From Pandoraea anapnoica (GTDB lineage Bacteria > Pseudomonadota > Gammaproteobacteria > Burkholderiales > Burkholderiaceae): a stretch of DNA of 64,000 nucleotides. The notes below the pieces were generated by a model. The model was given only the letters and a program-made list of their open reading frames with translations. It had not been told where the DNA came from and made no database searches. Where the stretch lies: assembly GCF_902459765.1 (NCBI RefSeq), contig NZ_CABPSP010000001.1:496001-560000 (forward strand). Direction: 5' to 3'. Of the stretch, positions 9,198 through 17,770 are shown piece by piece; the first letter of the stretch is position 1; every line of letters begins with the position of its first letter. The translations under genes were made by a program, and so were the position numbers.

Positions 9198-9770
9198 ATG
9201 GCCAAAGCGATCAAGTTCCGCTCACTCGGTTCACCGCTTTCTCCCGTTCAGCGCTACGCACCGCCTGCGATCTTTTTTCACTGGCTGGTGGTGCTGCTGA
9301 TCGTGATTGCGTATGCCGCCGTGATCACGAAGGGATATCTGCCGAAAGGTAGTGGGCCGCGAGCGCTGAGTATGACGATCCACGAGTGGGCCGGAATCGC
9401 CGTCCTGGTCGTCGCCGTGCCGCGTTTGCTCTGGCGTCTGATCAAGGGATCTCCGGGGCCGCTACCCGGTCAGGGATGGCTGGTACGCATGGGGTCGTCA
9501 CTCATGCATCTGTTGCTGTATCTGTTCATCTTCGTGCAGCCGGTGCTGGGCTATCTGACGCTGAACGCAGGTGGGCACGCGCTGACGATTCCGGGGCTGG
9601 ATATTGCGCTGCCGCAGTTCATCGGCAAAGACGACGAGATGCTCCACTCCATCAAGGATATTCACGAAACGCTGGGAAGCGCGTTCTACTGGGTGATCGG
9701 TTTGCATGCGCTGGCGGCGTTGTGGCATCACTATTTCCGTCGTGACGACACGCTGCGTCGCATGCTGTGA
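9198..9770 (+). CDS. Cytochrome b561 (CybB-type)
   Basis: 190 residues with four membrane helices. The likely haem ligands are present: His in FFHWLVV (first helix), His in IHEWAG, and His residues in GLHALAALWHHYF (last helix). Family length is about 175-190. The start at 9198 gives a normal N-terminus preceded by AGGAG; an upstream in-frame ATG at 9159 would add 13 residues. Inner-membrane di-haem b-type cytochrome, thought to pass electrons from ubiquinol to a periplasmic acceptor or superoxide. Confidence 0.92.
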   Translation: MAKAIKFRSLGSPLSPVQRYAPPAIFFHWLVVLLIVIAYAAVITKGYLPKGSGPRALSMTIHEWAGIAVLVVAVPRLLWRLIKGSPGPLPGQGWLVRMGSSLMHLLLYLFIFVQPVLGYLTLNAGGHALTIPGLDIALPQFIGKDDEMLHSIKDIHETLGSAFYWVIGLHALAALWHHYFRRDDTLRRML

Positions 9771-9857
9771 GGGTTCGATCCGAGTTTATGCCTTCGACGC
9801 GAGAGGATCGCGCGCCCGAAGATTTTCCGAGCGCGCGTGAGGTCTGGTCAGGTTCGA

Positions 9858-12056
9858 TCAGAACGCGAAGCGAACACCGGCAAACACGCTGCGGCCGTCA
9901 CCCGGGTAGAACACGGCGGTGTTGGCCGTGCGGGCGTCGGTGACGGTGCTGAAATCCGACACATAACGCTTGTCGGTCAGATTGCGCGCATCGACGTAGA
10001 ACGTCACGCCTCGCTGTATCAGATACGACGCCTGCAAGCCGATCAGTGTGTAGCTGGGCACGCGCATCGTGTTGGCGTAGTCGACCCACGCGCCAGTGGG
10101 CACCCAGTCGAGCGACGCCGCGATCTGGAATCGATTCGATAGCGCATAGCCGAGCGTTGTACGCAGCACATTGGTCGGCACGCCTGCAATGCGGTTGTTG
10201 CCGTATTGCGGATCGTCACGGAAGCGGAAGTCGCTGTAGTTCCAGATTTGCGTCAGTGTCACGCGGTCGCCGGTGGCCGCCACATTCCTGAACAGGTCGA
10301 CGGACGCGCCGACTTCAAGACCCTGAAGCACGGTCTTGTTCGCATTGAAGGTCGATGCCGGAACGTCGGGAGACGTCGTGTACTGGAGCAGTTGGTCGCG
10401 CACCATCGAACGGTAGGCGGTGACGTCCCACGCCACGCGATCGAGCTTGCCGCGTGTGCCGACCTCGATCGTCCACGCATGTTGCGATGCCAGCGGCACG
10501 AATCGCGACGTCGCCCCGAACGTCTGCGACAGATCTGTGAAGTCGGGCACGTCTGCGCTGCGCGTGATGTCGATAAACGCCTGAACGTCCTTGCGCGGTT
10601 CCCAGAGCAGTCCGATCTTGGGATTCACGCCAGAGTAAGCGGCGCTGGTGGAGCGATAGTTGGCGTCGCCCGGCACACCGCCGTAATCGATGTACTGACG
10701 AACGTCGCGGTAAGCTTTCGCACCGACCATGAGGCCGAGCGTCGGCAGGAAGAACAGCCGGTTCTCGAAATATGCCTCGTAGTTGTAAGCGCTCTGACGC
10801 GAGTCGAGCGTCTGCGCGCCGCGATTACCGTTCACGTTGACGTATTGATCGGCCTTCGTATTGCCACCGAAGAAGCGCGCGCCCACGATCAGGTCGTTAC
10901 GCATGCCCGCGAGCGTCAGGTTCGCCGTGTAGCGGGGGGCTATGCCGTAGGTCCAGCCATCCTGATCGATGACCTGGAAGATCGGGTGATACAGACTCTT
11001 GTGAATGACCCACGACGCGATATCGAGCTGGCCGACGTCGAAGCGAATCGTGGTCAGGTTGCCCAGTCGCTCGGTGCGGGTGTTGCGCGCTTGATCGCCT
11101 GAGACTGCGGAGGCCGCCGCCTTGGTGGGATTGTTCAGCGCGTCGAACAGCGACAACGTTCCCGGCAGCTTCTGGTCGACGATGTAAGCGCCGAAGAAGA
11201 AACGCGTTTCCACGCGCGGCGAGAATTTGTAGCCGATGTTCGCGTTGATCTGAGCATAGTTGCCCTTCGCGTGATCGCGATAACCGTCGGACCGGTTGAG
11301 CGTCACGGTCGCGAGCGCATCGAGCGGCCCGAAGATGCGCGACATCTGTCCGCTCGCGCGAACGGTGCCGAAGCTGCCGCCTTCGAGCCGGAACTGGTTG
11401 GGGGCCTCTGCCGTGTAGGCCGTGGGTGTGACGAAGTTCAGCGCACCGCCCAGTGTGGTCGAACCGTAGGTCAGACCGTTGCCACCCTTGTAGACCTCGG
11501 TGGAGCGCAGACCCATCGGGTCGATCTGATAGTAGTCACCACTGCCGTCGGCCGAGTTGGTGGGGATCCCGTCCTGCAGGATCTCGAGGCCGCGTACGTG
11601 ATAACCGCGTGCGATACCGGAGCCGCGAATCGACACGCGCAGCTCTTGCCCATAGCGGTTCTGGGCATAGACGCCGGGACTGTCTTTGAGCACGTCGCGA
11701 AGGTTGAACGCGTAGGTGTTCTGGTAGCTGTCGGCGTCGACGAAGCCCACGGAGCCGGCGGTCTGGAAAAGGTTGGCCCTCTGCTCCTCCACGCTGGGGG
11801 ACGTAAGCGACTCTGCAGGGGCGGTCACGTTGGTGACGGGCAACGTAGCGGTCGGTGCGGTCGTCGTGGCGACCGGGGAGGTGTCTGCAGCAAGGACCAT
11901 GGGGGCCACGGGAGCCACAGGATTCACGGCAGCGGTGCCCGCTGAGGGCATCGATGCTGCGGGGTTCGAGGTGAGGGCGTGTGCTGCGCTGCCCAGCGAG
12001 GCGAAGGCGAGCGCGATGGCCGCTTGCAACGGCTTCTGCGTCATGAAACGTGACAT
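9858..12056 (-). CDS. TonB-dependent outer-membrane receptor
   Basis: 732 residues: signal peptide ending ALTS/AHA around residue 25, a low-complexity Ala/Thr/Pro linker (about 25-85), a plug domain with FNLRDVLKDSPGVYAQNRYGQELRVSIRG and GLEILQDGIP, then a 22-strand barrel ending in the outer-membrane signal RFAF with terminal Phe. The plug wording is closest to FecA/siderophore-type receptors. It is followed on the same strand's upstream side by a His-rich DUF2946 protein, a pairing also seen with copper-type receptors, so iron siderophore versus copper cannot be settled. GAGAG precedes the ATG at 12056; a second ATG lies at 12044. Confidence 0.9.
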   Translation of the reverse strand: MSRFMTQKPLQAAIALAFASLGSAAHALTSNPAASMPSAGTAAVNPVAPVAPMVLAADTSPVATTTAPTATLPVTNVTAPAESLTSPSVEEQRANLFQTAGSVGFVDADSYQNTYAFNLRDVLKDSPGVYAQNRYGQELRVSIRGSGIARGYHVRGLEILQDGIPTNSADGSGDYYQIDPMGLRSTEVYKGGNGLTYGSTTLGGALNFVTPTAYTAEAPNQFRLEGGSFGTVRASGQMSRIFGPLDALATVTLNRSDGYRDHAKGNYAQINANIGYKFSPRVETRFFFGAYIVDQKLPGTLSLFDALNNPTKAAASAVSGDQARNTRTERLGNLTTIRFDVGQLDIASWVIHKSLYHPIFQVIDQDGWTYGIAPRYTANLTLAGMRNDLIVGARFFGGNTKADQYVNVNGNRGAQTLDSRQSAYNYEAYFENRLFFLPTLGLMVGAKAYRDVRQYIDYGGVPGDANYRSTSAAYSGVNPKIGLLWEPRKDVQAFIDITRSADVPDFTDLSQTFGATSRFVPLASQHAWTIEVGTRGKLDRVAWDVTAYRSMVRDQLLQYTTSPDVPASTFNANKTVLQGLEVGASVDLFRNVAATGDRVTLTQIWNYSDFRFRDDPQYGNNRIAGVPTNVLRTTLGYALSNRFQIAASLDWVPTGAWVDYANTMRVPSYTLIGLQASYLIQRGVTFYVDARNLTDKRYVSDFSTVTDARTANTAVFYPGDGRSVFAGVRFAF

Positions 12057-12256
12057 GAATGTCTCTCTCGCGACCGGATGACGGCCGCCTGATGATCGTG
12101 AGTGCCGAACGTGTCCGTTGTCGGCCAGGCACGCACGACGCGCCACGCGTCCGCGAGACGAGCGCGAACGTCAGGGCAAGCCGGGAGATAGGCAGCGCAA
12201 AACGGGTTCGACAGGAGCCACCGGCATTGACAAGCAATGGCCGGAAGTCGGGAGGA

Positions 12257-12760
12257 TCAGACGGCGAGGGACGGCGGAGCGCGCGCTAAGGCGTCGGAGA
12301 AACGGGCGCGCGGGAAATGCGGCACCGGAGCCCGGGGGGCGGCAACGATGCCAGCCGGCGCGGCAGGCGGGGGGAGATGGAAGGCAGTGGTGACGAGCGG
12401 CTGATGCGTCCACAAGGCGCAATAACCGCACTTCTCCCAGTGATCTGCGGAGTCGAGCGAGTGGCCGGCGTTGCCATGCTCGCTGTGCAGACCGGTGGGC
12501 TGGACGTGAGCGGGCGCGGGAGGTGCCTGCGCGTCGTCATGGCCGCTGTGGCCGTCATGCGACGGGTCGCGTTGGGCGTCGGCGCGCGGGGTGGTGTTCG
12601 TGCCCAGTGAGGCCTGCGTGCCCTGCACCGTGCAGTAGACCGCGAACGGATCCGTCTGCATCGCGGCACGCCATTGCGCAATCGCAGGCATGAGCGCAGC
12701 CAGCAGGATCGCCAGCAGGGCGATCCCGATTGCGACGCGATGCTGACGAAGCTTGCGCAT
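12257..12760 (-). CDS. DUF2946-family His-rich protein
   Basis: 167 residues. One N-terminal hydrophobic segment (IGIALLAILLAALMPAIA, residues 11-28) anchors or exports it. A His/Asp-rich central part (HDGHSGHDD, then HSEHGNAGHS) is followed by DHWEKCGYCALWTHQ with a CxxC pair, the DUF2946 hallmark. These are plausible metal-binding groups, which fits a periplasmic accessory to the TonB-dependent receptor 200 bp downstream on the same strand. No good Shine-Dalgarno precedes the ATG; the region immediately upstream consists of three CGGATTAA repeats. Confidence 0.78.
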   Translation of the reverse strand: MRKLRQHRVAIGIALLAILLAALMPAIAQWRAAMQTDPFAVYCTVQGTQASLGTNTTPRADAQRDPSHDGHSGHDDAQAPPAPAHVQPTGLHSEHGNAGHSLDSADHWEKCGYCALWTHQPLVTTAFHLPPPAAPAGIVAAPRAPVPHFPRARFSDALARAPPSLAV

Positions 12761-12767
12761 GCTGGGC

Positions 12768-12794
12768 CGGATTAAACGGATTAAGTCGGATTAA
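12768..12794. repeat. Three direct CGGATTAA repeats before the DUF2946 gene
   Basis: CGGATTAA occurs at 12768-12775, 12777-12784 and 12787-12794, spaced 9 and 10 bp, with a fourth partial copy CGGA at 12796-12799. Spacing near one helical turn puts the copies on one DNA face. They lie 8-34 bp upstream of the start codon at 12760. Possible site for a regulator, or part of the 5' leader. Confidence 0.7.
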
Positions 12795-12859
12795 GCGGAC
12801 GGACGAAAAATACGGGAATCGCCGGGCTGTCGAGTGGATCAGCCCGCGAGAGCGTCCTG

Positions 12860-12889
12860 TGATTACGTCATAAGCTCATCACGTAATCA
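12860..12889. promoter_or_regulatory. 9-bp inverted repeat, operator-like
   Basis: TGATTACGT (12860-12868) and ACGTAATCA (12881-12889) form a perfect inverted repeat with a 12-bp spacer; half-site centres are 21 bp apart, two helical turns. It lies about 100 bp upstream of the DUF2946/receptor genes. The rest of the 329-bp gap 12761-13089 holds the CGGATTAA repeats and the ompW terminator; I see no gene there. Confidence 0.6.
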
Positions 12890-13040
12890 GCTAACCGCGC
12901 GGGTCGCCGCGAAGGCAAAGACGCGGATCAGGCGGCTCTCGGGAAAGCAGGCATTGTAGGGGGTCTTGTCGAGGGGCGTAAATGTTTTGCGTTCGCATGT
13001 AGGGATGACGCGACAATTTGCCGCATCATTTGATGGAACC

Positions 13041-13080
13041 AAAAAAAGGAGCGCCACGGCCCCCCGGCACGCGGCGCTCC
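13041..13080 (-). terminator. Intrinsic terminator of ompW
   Basis: On the minus strand GGAGCGCC (13080-13073) pairs with GGCGCTCC (13055-13048) and is followed by seven T residues (13047-13041). It begins ten bases after the ompW stop codon. Confidence 0.85.
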
Positions 13081-13089
13081 ACACTGGAA

Positions 13090-13791
13090 TCAGAACTTCA
13101 TGCCAACGCCGACGCCGACGATCAGCGGATCGATGTGCAACGTGCCGAGGTCGGTGCCCGCGAGCGACGTGTCGGTTTTCATCCAGATCTTCTTGATGTC
13201 GATGTTGAAGAAGAGGTTTTTCGTCATCTGAATGTCCACGCCAGCTTGTAGTGCAGGTCCGACGCTGTGGTTCTTGATCGAGATCGGTGTGCCGCCTGCA
13301 TTCAGGCTGCTGTTCCAGAAGCGCGTGTAGTTGATGCCCGCGCCAACGTAGGGACGTACCTTCCCTGCGTGATTGAAGTGGTATTGCAGCAGGAGTGTCG
13401 GCGGCAGCACGTTCACGCCCCCGAGATGTCCGAGGCTCGACGTGAGTTGATGCCGGGACATGCCAAGAATGAGTTCGACGCCGACGTTGTCGAGAATCAT
13501 GTACGTGAAGTCGAGTTCAGGCACGATGGCGTTGTTGACGGTGACGCCGAGCGTCGGCAGGACGCTGCCGCTCGCATGCGAGTCCGGCAGGATGCCGATG
13601 GCTCGCACGCGCGCAAGGATGTCGCCAGCGTAAATGCCCTGCGAGCTGTCCTTGATAAAGCCGAGCGTCTTTGCGGAGGCCGCATTGTCGGTGGCCGGTG
13701 TGGCGCTTTGTGCGAATGCAGATGCGCTGAAGAGGGCGGCACCGGTAGCCAGTGCGGCGGCGAGAACCGTGGCGCCGAGGGAGTGCTTCAT
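13090..13791 (-). CDS. ompW: OmpW-family outer-membrane protein
   Basis: 233 residues with a signal peptide (MKHSLGATVLAAALATGAALFSASAFAQ). The mature part shows the OmpW eight-strand barrel pattern: IYAGDILARVRAIGILPD, PELDFTYMILDNVGVELILG, LLQYHFNHAGKVRPYVGAGINYTRFW, FFNIDIKKIWMKTD, and a C-terminal LIVGVGVGMKF ending in Phe. Small hydrophobic channel in the outer membrane, linked to hydrophobic-compound uptake and anaerobic or stress physiology. The start at 13791 gives a proper signal peptide; the longer open frame upstream would run through the promoter. An FNR/Anr-type box upstream suggests oxygen control. Confidence 0.92.
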   Translation of the reverse strand: MKHSLGATVLAAALATGAALFSASAFAQSATPATDNAASAKTLGFIKDSSQGIYAGDILARVRAIGILPDSHASGSVLPTLGVTVNNAIVPELDFTYMILDNVGVELILGMSRHQLTSSLGHLGGVNVLPPTLLLQYHFNHAGKVRPYVGAGINYTRFWNSSLNAGGTPISIKNHSVGPALQAGVDIQMTKNLFFNIDIKKIWMKTDTSLAGTDLGTLHIDPLIVGVGVGMKF

Positions 13792-13824
13792 GATGTTGTC
13801 CAAAGTCGTGTGTGAGCACGACCG

Positions 13825-13866
13825 ATGGTAGAAGCACGATGCGCTGCGGAACTTGATGCGCGTCAA
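13825..13866 (-). promoter_or_regulatory. FNR/Anr-type activated promoter of ompW
   Basis: On the minus strand TTGACGCGCATCAA (13866-13853) differs from the FNR consensus TTGATnnnnATCAA at one base. TACCAT (13830-13825) starts 29.5 bases from the box centre, exactly where the -10 hexamer falls in a class II FNR promoter centred at -41.5. The predicted transcript starts about 27 bases before the ompW ATG. FNR control of ompW is established in Escherichia coli. Confidence 0.75.
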
Positions 13867-13954
13867 GCGAGAGACAGCGCGCACGCCAGATGCGACAAAC
13901 TGTCGCGCGCCGAGGTTTTGGTAGGATGCGGACTTTGCCACGCATTCCCCCATC

Positions 13955-16525
13955 GTGAAGCGCCCGATTTCGTCGCTGTTTTCTTCGCTGCTGCAAGCCG
14001 TCGGCCAAGCGGGCCGGCGGGGTCTTCGCCTTTTGCAACCGCTGTCCCCGTATGCGGCGCGCGCCTGGCATCACCTGCGCCATCCCACGCGTCGCGGCGT
14101 GCTGATCGCCATGGCGGCGCTGCCTTGTCTGCTCGTCGCTTACACGCTGATTCTGATTCCGTTCACGCCGAGCATTCGTGACATCCGTCGGGCAAAAGTC
14201 GACCAGCCTGCGCAGGTCCTGTCCGCCGACGGGAAACTGCTGGCCGAGTTCCGTCCGTCGAATCGCGAGTGGGTGGCGTTGAAGGACATCTCGCCCAATG
14301 TCGTCAAGGCGCTCGTGTCGACGGAAGATCATCGCTTTTACGAACACCACGGCATCGATCTGAAGCGTACCGCGGGGGCGGCGCTGCGAACGTTCTCCGG
14401 CGACCGTCAGGGCGGCTCGACGATTACGCAACAGCTCGCCCGCAATTTGTACCCAGACGACATCGGCCGCGCTCCGACGCTCACTCGCAAACTCAAGGAA
14501 GCGATCACCGCGCTCAAGATCGAGGCGCTGTACACGAAGCCCGAGATTCTCGAGACGTACCTGAACACGGTGCCTTTCCTGTACAACGCGTACGGCATTG
14601 AAATGGCCGCGCGCACGTACTTCGACAAGTCTGCCGATCAGTTGGATGTCGTCGAAGCCGCCACGCTCGTCGGCATGCTCAAGGGCAACAGCTATTACAA
14701 CCCGGTGATCAATCCCGAGCGCGCGCTGCAACGCCGTAACACGGTGCTCGCGCAGATGGTGAAGTTCGGTGACCTCGATGCATCGAAGCTCGCGGCGCTG
14801 CAAAAGCGGCCGTTGCGTGTCGACTTCGAACGTCAGACGGAAGAGCCGGGGCCTGCACCGCACTTCGCACAGCAATTGCGCAAGTGGCTCATCGGCTGGG
14901 CGGATCGGAACGACTACAACATCTACTCGGACGGTCTGGTGGTGCACACCACCATCGACGCACGCTTGCAGTCGATGGCGACGCAGGCGCTCACGCGTCA
15001 GGCGAATCAATTGCAAGGCATTGCCGACGCGAACTGGTCGGCACGCGGCGGTTGGCGCGACAGTACGGCGCTGGTCCAGTCGTTCGTGCGCGAGACGGCG
15101 GAATACCGCAATGCCGTGGCCGGGGGCGAAGCGCCCGAAGCGGCGATGAAGCGTCTGTTCGCCGACAAAACGTTCATGCAGAACCTGCGCACGACGAAGA
15201 CGCGCGTGCAGGCCGGTTTCCTGGCCATCGATCCGCGTACTGGCGAAATTCGCGCGTGGGTCGGCAGCCGTGACTTCACGACCGACCCGTTCGATCACGT
15301 GCAGCAGGCGCGTCGTCAGCCGGGCTCGACGTTCAAGCCGTTCGTGTATGGTGCAGCTTTCGTCAAGGGGCGCAAGCCGGACGACACCATCGTCGATCAG
15401 GTGGTGGAGATTCCGCTCGCAGGCGGCGAAATCTGGCGACCCAGCGACGACACCACACCAACGAACAAGCCGATGAAACTGAGCGATGCGCTGGCGCAAT
15501 CGCGCAACACCGTCACGGCGCAGTTGATGCAGGATGTCGGGCCGTCGCGCGTGGTCGGCCTCGCTCGCGCGATGGGCGTGCGCGAGAGCAAGCTCGATCC
15601 GGTGCCGTCGCTCGCGCTGGGCACGAGTCCCGTCTCGCTCAAGGAGATGGTCGCGGCCTACGGCACGATCGCCGATGGCGGCGAGTATCGCGAGCCGACG
15701 ATGGTCACGGAGATCACGAACAGCGAAGGCGAAGTGCTGGCGACGTTTTCACCGGCGCGACCTGAGCGCGCGCTCTCGGAGAGCGACGATTACACGCTGC
15801 TCGACACCATGCGCGGTGTCATCAATCGCGGGACCGGCAATGCGATTCGCACGCGCTTCGGCATTCGGGCCGACGTCGCGGGCAAGACCGGTACCACGCA
15901 AGACAACGCCGACGGCTGGTTCATTCTGATGCAGCCGCAGTTGGTGGCGGGCGCATGGGTCGGCTTCAACGACAGCCGCATCACGTTGCGCAGCGATTAC
16001 TGGGGACAGGGCGCACACAGTGCGTTGCCGATTGTCGGGGATGTCTTCTCGCGTGCGTTGCGCGCGAAGGTCATAGACGGCAGCGCGAAGTTCGAAGCCC
16101 CTGACAATCACCACTGGTACAGCGACTGGTGGACGCGCGCCTCGGACTGGGTGACGGGCCTCTTCGCCAAGAAGCCGGAGCCCAAGCCCCAAGCGCCGGT
16201 GAAGCGCCAACCGTCACCCGCTCCGGCCCCCACGCCGTCGGTCTCGACGCCGGATGCGGCCAGCGACAGCGGCCCGTTGCCGGTGCCGGTCGCATCCGCT
16301 GTGCTCGCTCAGCCGCAGTACATGCAACCCGCGAGTACTCCGCAAGGCACGACCATCCCGGGTGTGCCCGGCGAGTGGAACGGACCGGGCGGTTCGTCCG
16401 GGACGGGGGCGGGCGGGGCATCGATACCGGTCACGCCGTCGGTGCCTGCTGCACCGTCAACATCGCCCGGCGGGATCATGCTGTCCCCGTCGCCCGCACC
16501 GCAAAGCCCGGCCTCCACACAGTAA
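13955..16525 (+). CDS. mrcA: Penicillin-binding protein 1A (bifunctional transglycosylase/transpeptidase)
   Basis: 856 residues. One membrane anchor (VLIAMAALPCLLVAYTLILI, about residues 50-70). Glycosyltransferase 51 motifs follow: EDHRFYEHHG with catalytic Glu, GGSTITQQLARN, RKLKEAITALKIE and ETYLNTVPFLYNAYG. The transpeptidase has STFK (active Ser), SRN and KTGTT. A Pro/Ser/Ala-rich tail of about 110 residues ends the protein. It builds and cross-links peptidoglycan in the periplasm. The start is GTG at 13955 without a clear ribosome site; it gives a basic cytoplasmic tail before the anchor. The gene is divergent from ompW. mrcA versus a close class A paralogue (pbpC-like) is not fully separable. 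Confidence 0.9.
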   Translation: MKRPISSLFSSLLQAVGQAGRRGLRLLQPLSPYAARAWHHLRHPTRRGVLIAMAALPCLLVAYTLILIPFTPSIRDIRRAKVDQPAQVLSADGKLLAEFRPSNREWVALKDISPNVVKALVSTEDHRFYEHHGIDLKRTAGAALRTFSGDRQGGSTITQQLARNLYPDDIGRAPTLTRKLKEAITALKIEALYTKPEILETYLNTVPFLYNAYGIEMAARTYFDKSADQLDVVEAATLVGMLKGNSYYNPVINPERALQRRNTVLAQMVKFGDLDASKLAALQKRPLRVDFERQTEEPGPAPHFAQQLRKWLIGWADRNDYNIYSDGLVVHTTIDARLQSMATQALTRQANQLQGIADANWSARGGWRDSTALVQSFVRETAEYRNAVAGGEAPEAAMKRLFADKTFMQNLRTTKTRVQAGFLAIDPRTGEIRAWVGSRDFTTDPFDHVQQARRQPGSTFKPFVYGAAFVKGRKPDDTIVDQVVEIPLAGGEIWRPSDDTTPTNKPMKLSDALAQSRNTVTAQLMQDVGPSRVVGLARAMGVRESKLDPVPSLALGTSPVSLKEMVAAYGTIADGGEYREPTMVTEITNSEGEVLATFSPARPERALSESDDYTLLDTMRGVINRGTGNAIRTRFGIRADVAGKTGTTQDNADGWFILMQPQLVAGAWVGFNDSRITLRSDYWGQGAHSALPIVGDVFSRALRAKVIDGSAKFEAPDNHHWYSDWWTRASDWVTGLFAKKPEPKPQAPVKRQPSPAPAPTPSVSTPDAASDSGPLPVPVASAVLAQPQYMQPASTPQGTTIPGVPGEWNGPGGSSGTGAGGASIPVTPSVPAAPSTSPGGIMLSPSPAPQSPASTQ

Positions 16526-16571
16526 CCGCTGCTCACCGGGCGGATTTTCCATAACAGTTATGCGCCTTTCT

Positions 16572-16618
16572 CATGACTGGTGTGTCATGGCTTGCGCTAT
16601 ATTCATCACGATATAGCG
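16572..16618. promoter_or_regulatory. Two adjacent inverted repeats upstream of the LysR gene
   Basis: CATGAC (16572-16577), 6-bp spacer, GTCATG (16584-16589). Then CGCTATAT (16595-16602), 8-bp spacer, ATATAGCG (16611-16618). The second has the interrupted dyad shape (T-N11-A type) used by LysR regulators and ends 73 bp before the regulator start, so it is probably an autoregulatory site. Confidence 0.6.
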
Positions 16619-16691
16619 ATGGCGGCAACTGTCGCCCGCAGCATCGGCGTCACTTTGAGGGCTGATGACAAGAGGAGGGGGGGCGCAAGCT

Positions 16692-17603
16692 ATGTTCATC
16701 CGGCAATTGAGCTATCTCGTGGCGCTGTCGCAGGCGCGGCACTTTCGTCGTGCAGCGGAGCTATGCAACGTATCGCAACCAACGCTCTCCGGCGCGATCC
16801 GAAGCATCGAGGAAGAGTTCGGCCTGCCGATCGTGCGACGCGGACGCCGTTTCGAGGGCTTCACGCCGGAGGGCGAACGGGTGCTGGCGTGGGCGCGTCA
16901 GGTGCTGGCCGACTGCGAAGGGTTGCGTCAGGAGGCCAGTGCGAGTCGCCGCGAGGTCTCCGGATGCCTGCGCATCGGCGCGATCCCCACCGCGTTGCCG
17001 CTCGTCCCTCTGCTCACCGACGCTTGCCTGCGCGAGTTTCCCGGCATGCGTCATGAGGTCTACACGCTCTCTGCGACACAAGCACTGCGTCAACTCTCCG
17101 AACTCGATCTCGACGTCGGCCTGAGTTATCTCGATGATCCGCGCCTGCGCGAATTCGAAACCATCTCCCTGTTCCGCGAGCGCTACGTACTGATCGCGCG
17201 TGACGAGTCGGCGTTGTCGGGCAGCACGTCGCTGTCGTGGCACGAAGCGGCGAAGCTGCCGCTATGTCTGCTCACCGGCAACATGCAGTGTCGTCAGGGG
17301 ATCGATGCAGCGCTGGCGCGCGCGGGCACGTCGGCGTCGCCGCGCGTGGAGACGGATTCGCTCATGGCGCTGTACGCGCACGTGCGCTGCGCGGGCCTGT
17401 TCAGCATCGTGCCGCACAGCGTGCTGTGTCTGGCGGAGATGCGCGACGAGTTGCACGCCGTGCCGTTGCAACCGGCGCTGCATCGCGAGATCGGTCTCAT
17501 TCTGCGCGAGCGGCTGCCCCGTCCCCCCCTGCTGGACGCCGCCATCGCCGCCTTCCGTTCGGTGGATCTGCAAACTCGGCTGGATGCTTTGCTGCCTGCA
17601 TAG
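16692..17603 (+). CDS. LysR-family transcriptional regulator near formate dehydrogenase
   Basis: 303 residues: N-terminal helix-turn-helix FRRAAELCNVSQPTLSGAIRSIEEEFGLPIVRRG (about 20-54) and a periplasmic-binding-protein-like effector domain. The start at 16692 (MFIRQLSY) follows a GGAGG-rich tract and matches the family. Downstream on the same strand are a methyltransferase and NAD-dependent formate dehydrogenase, so formate or another C1 signal is a reasonable effector. A divergent-style dyad upstream suggests autoregulation. Target assignment is inferred from position only. Confidence 0.88.
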   Translation: MFIRQLSYLVALSQARHFRRAAELCNVSQPTLSGAIRSIEEEFGLPIVRRGRRFEGFTPEGERVLAWARQVLADCEGLRQEASASRREVSGCLRIGAIPTALPLVPLLTDACLREFPGMRHEVYTLSATQALRQLSELDLDVGLSYLDDPRLREFETISLFRERYVLIARDESALSGSTSLSWHEAAKLPLCLLTGNMQCRQGIDAALARAGTSASPRVETDSLMALYAHVRCAGLFSIVPHSVLCLAEMRDELHAVPLQPALHREIGLILRERLPRPPLLDAAIAAFRSVDLQTRLDALLPA

Positions 17604-17639
17604 CATTGCTCACATGGCAAGTGACCCGGCAAAAATCCC

Positions 17640-17670
17640 TTGACCTCAAGTCGGCTTGAATTGCCACACT
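17640..17670 (+). promoter_or_regulatory. MerR-type promoter with long spacer and SoxR-like dyad
   Basis: TTGACC (17640-17645) is a -35 element, and CACACT (17665-17670) lies 19 bp further, the over-long spacing typical of MerR-family promoters. Inside the spacer CTCAAG-TCGG-CTTGAA (17645-17660) has the geometry of the SoxR box (CCTCAAG-TTAA-CTTGAGG). It drives toward the methyltransferase gene 100 bp downstream. No MerR-family gene is in the window. Confidence 0.55.
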
Positions 17671-17770
17671 GCGTGACATGCGCTACGCCGGGTGACGTTC
17701 GGGACATCGTGGGGATCGACCGACGTCCGCATTGGCATGCGCCACCATCGTATCGACGTGAGGAATGCCA

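Noticed and set aside
13517-15499. Very long open frame (660 codons) on the strand opposite the PBP1A gene
   Set aside because: It is rich in Arg/His/Val, has no family resemblance and lies antisense to a gene with complete PBP motifs; GC-rich third positions keep the opposite frame open.
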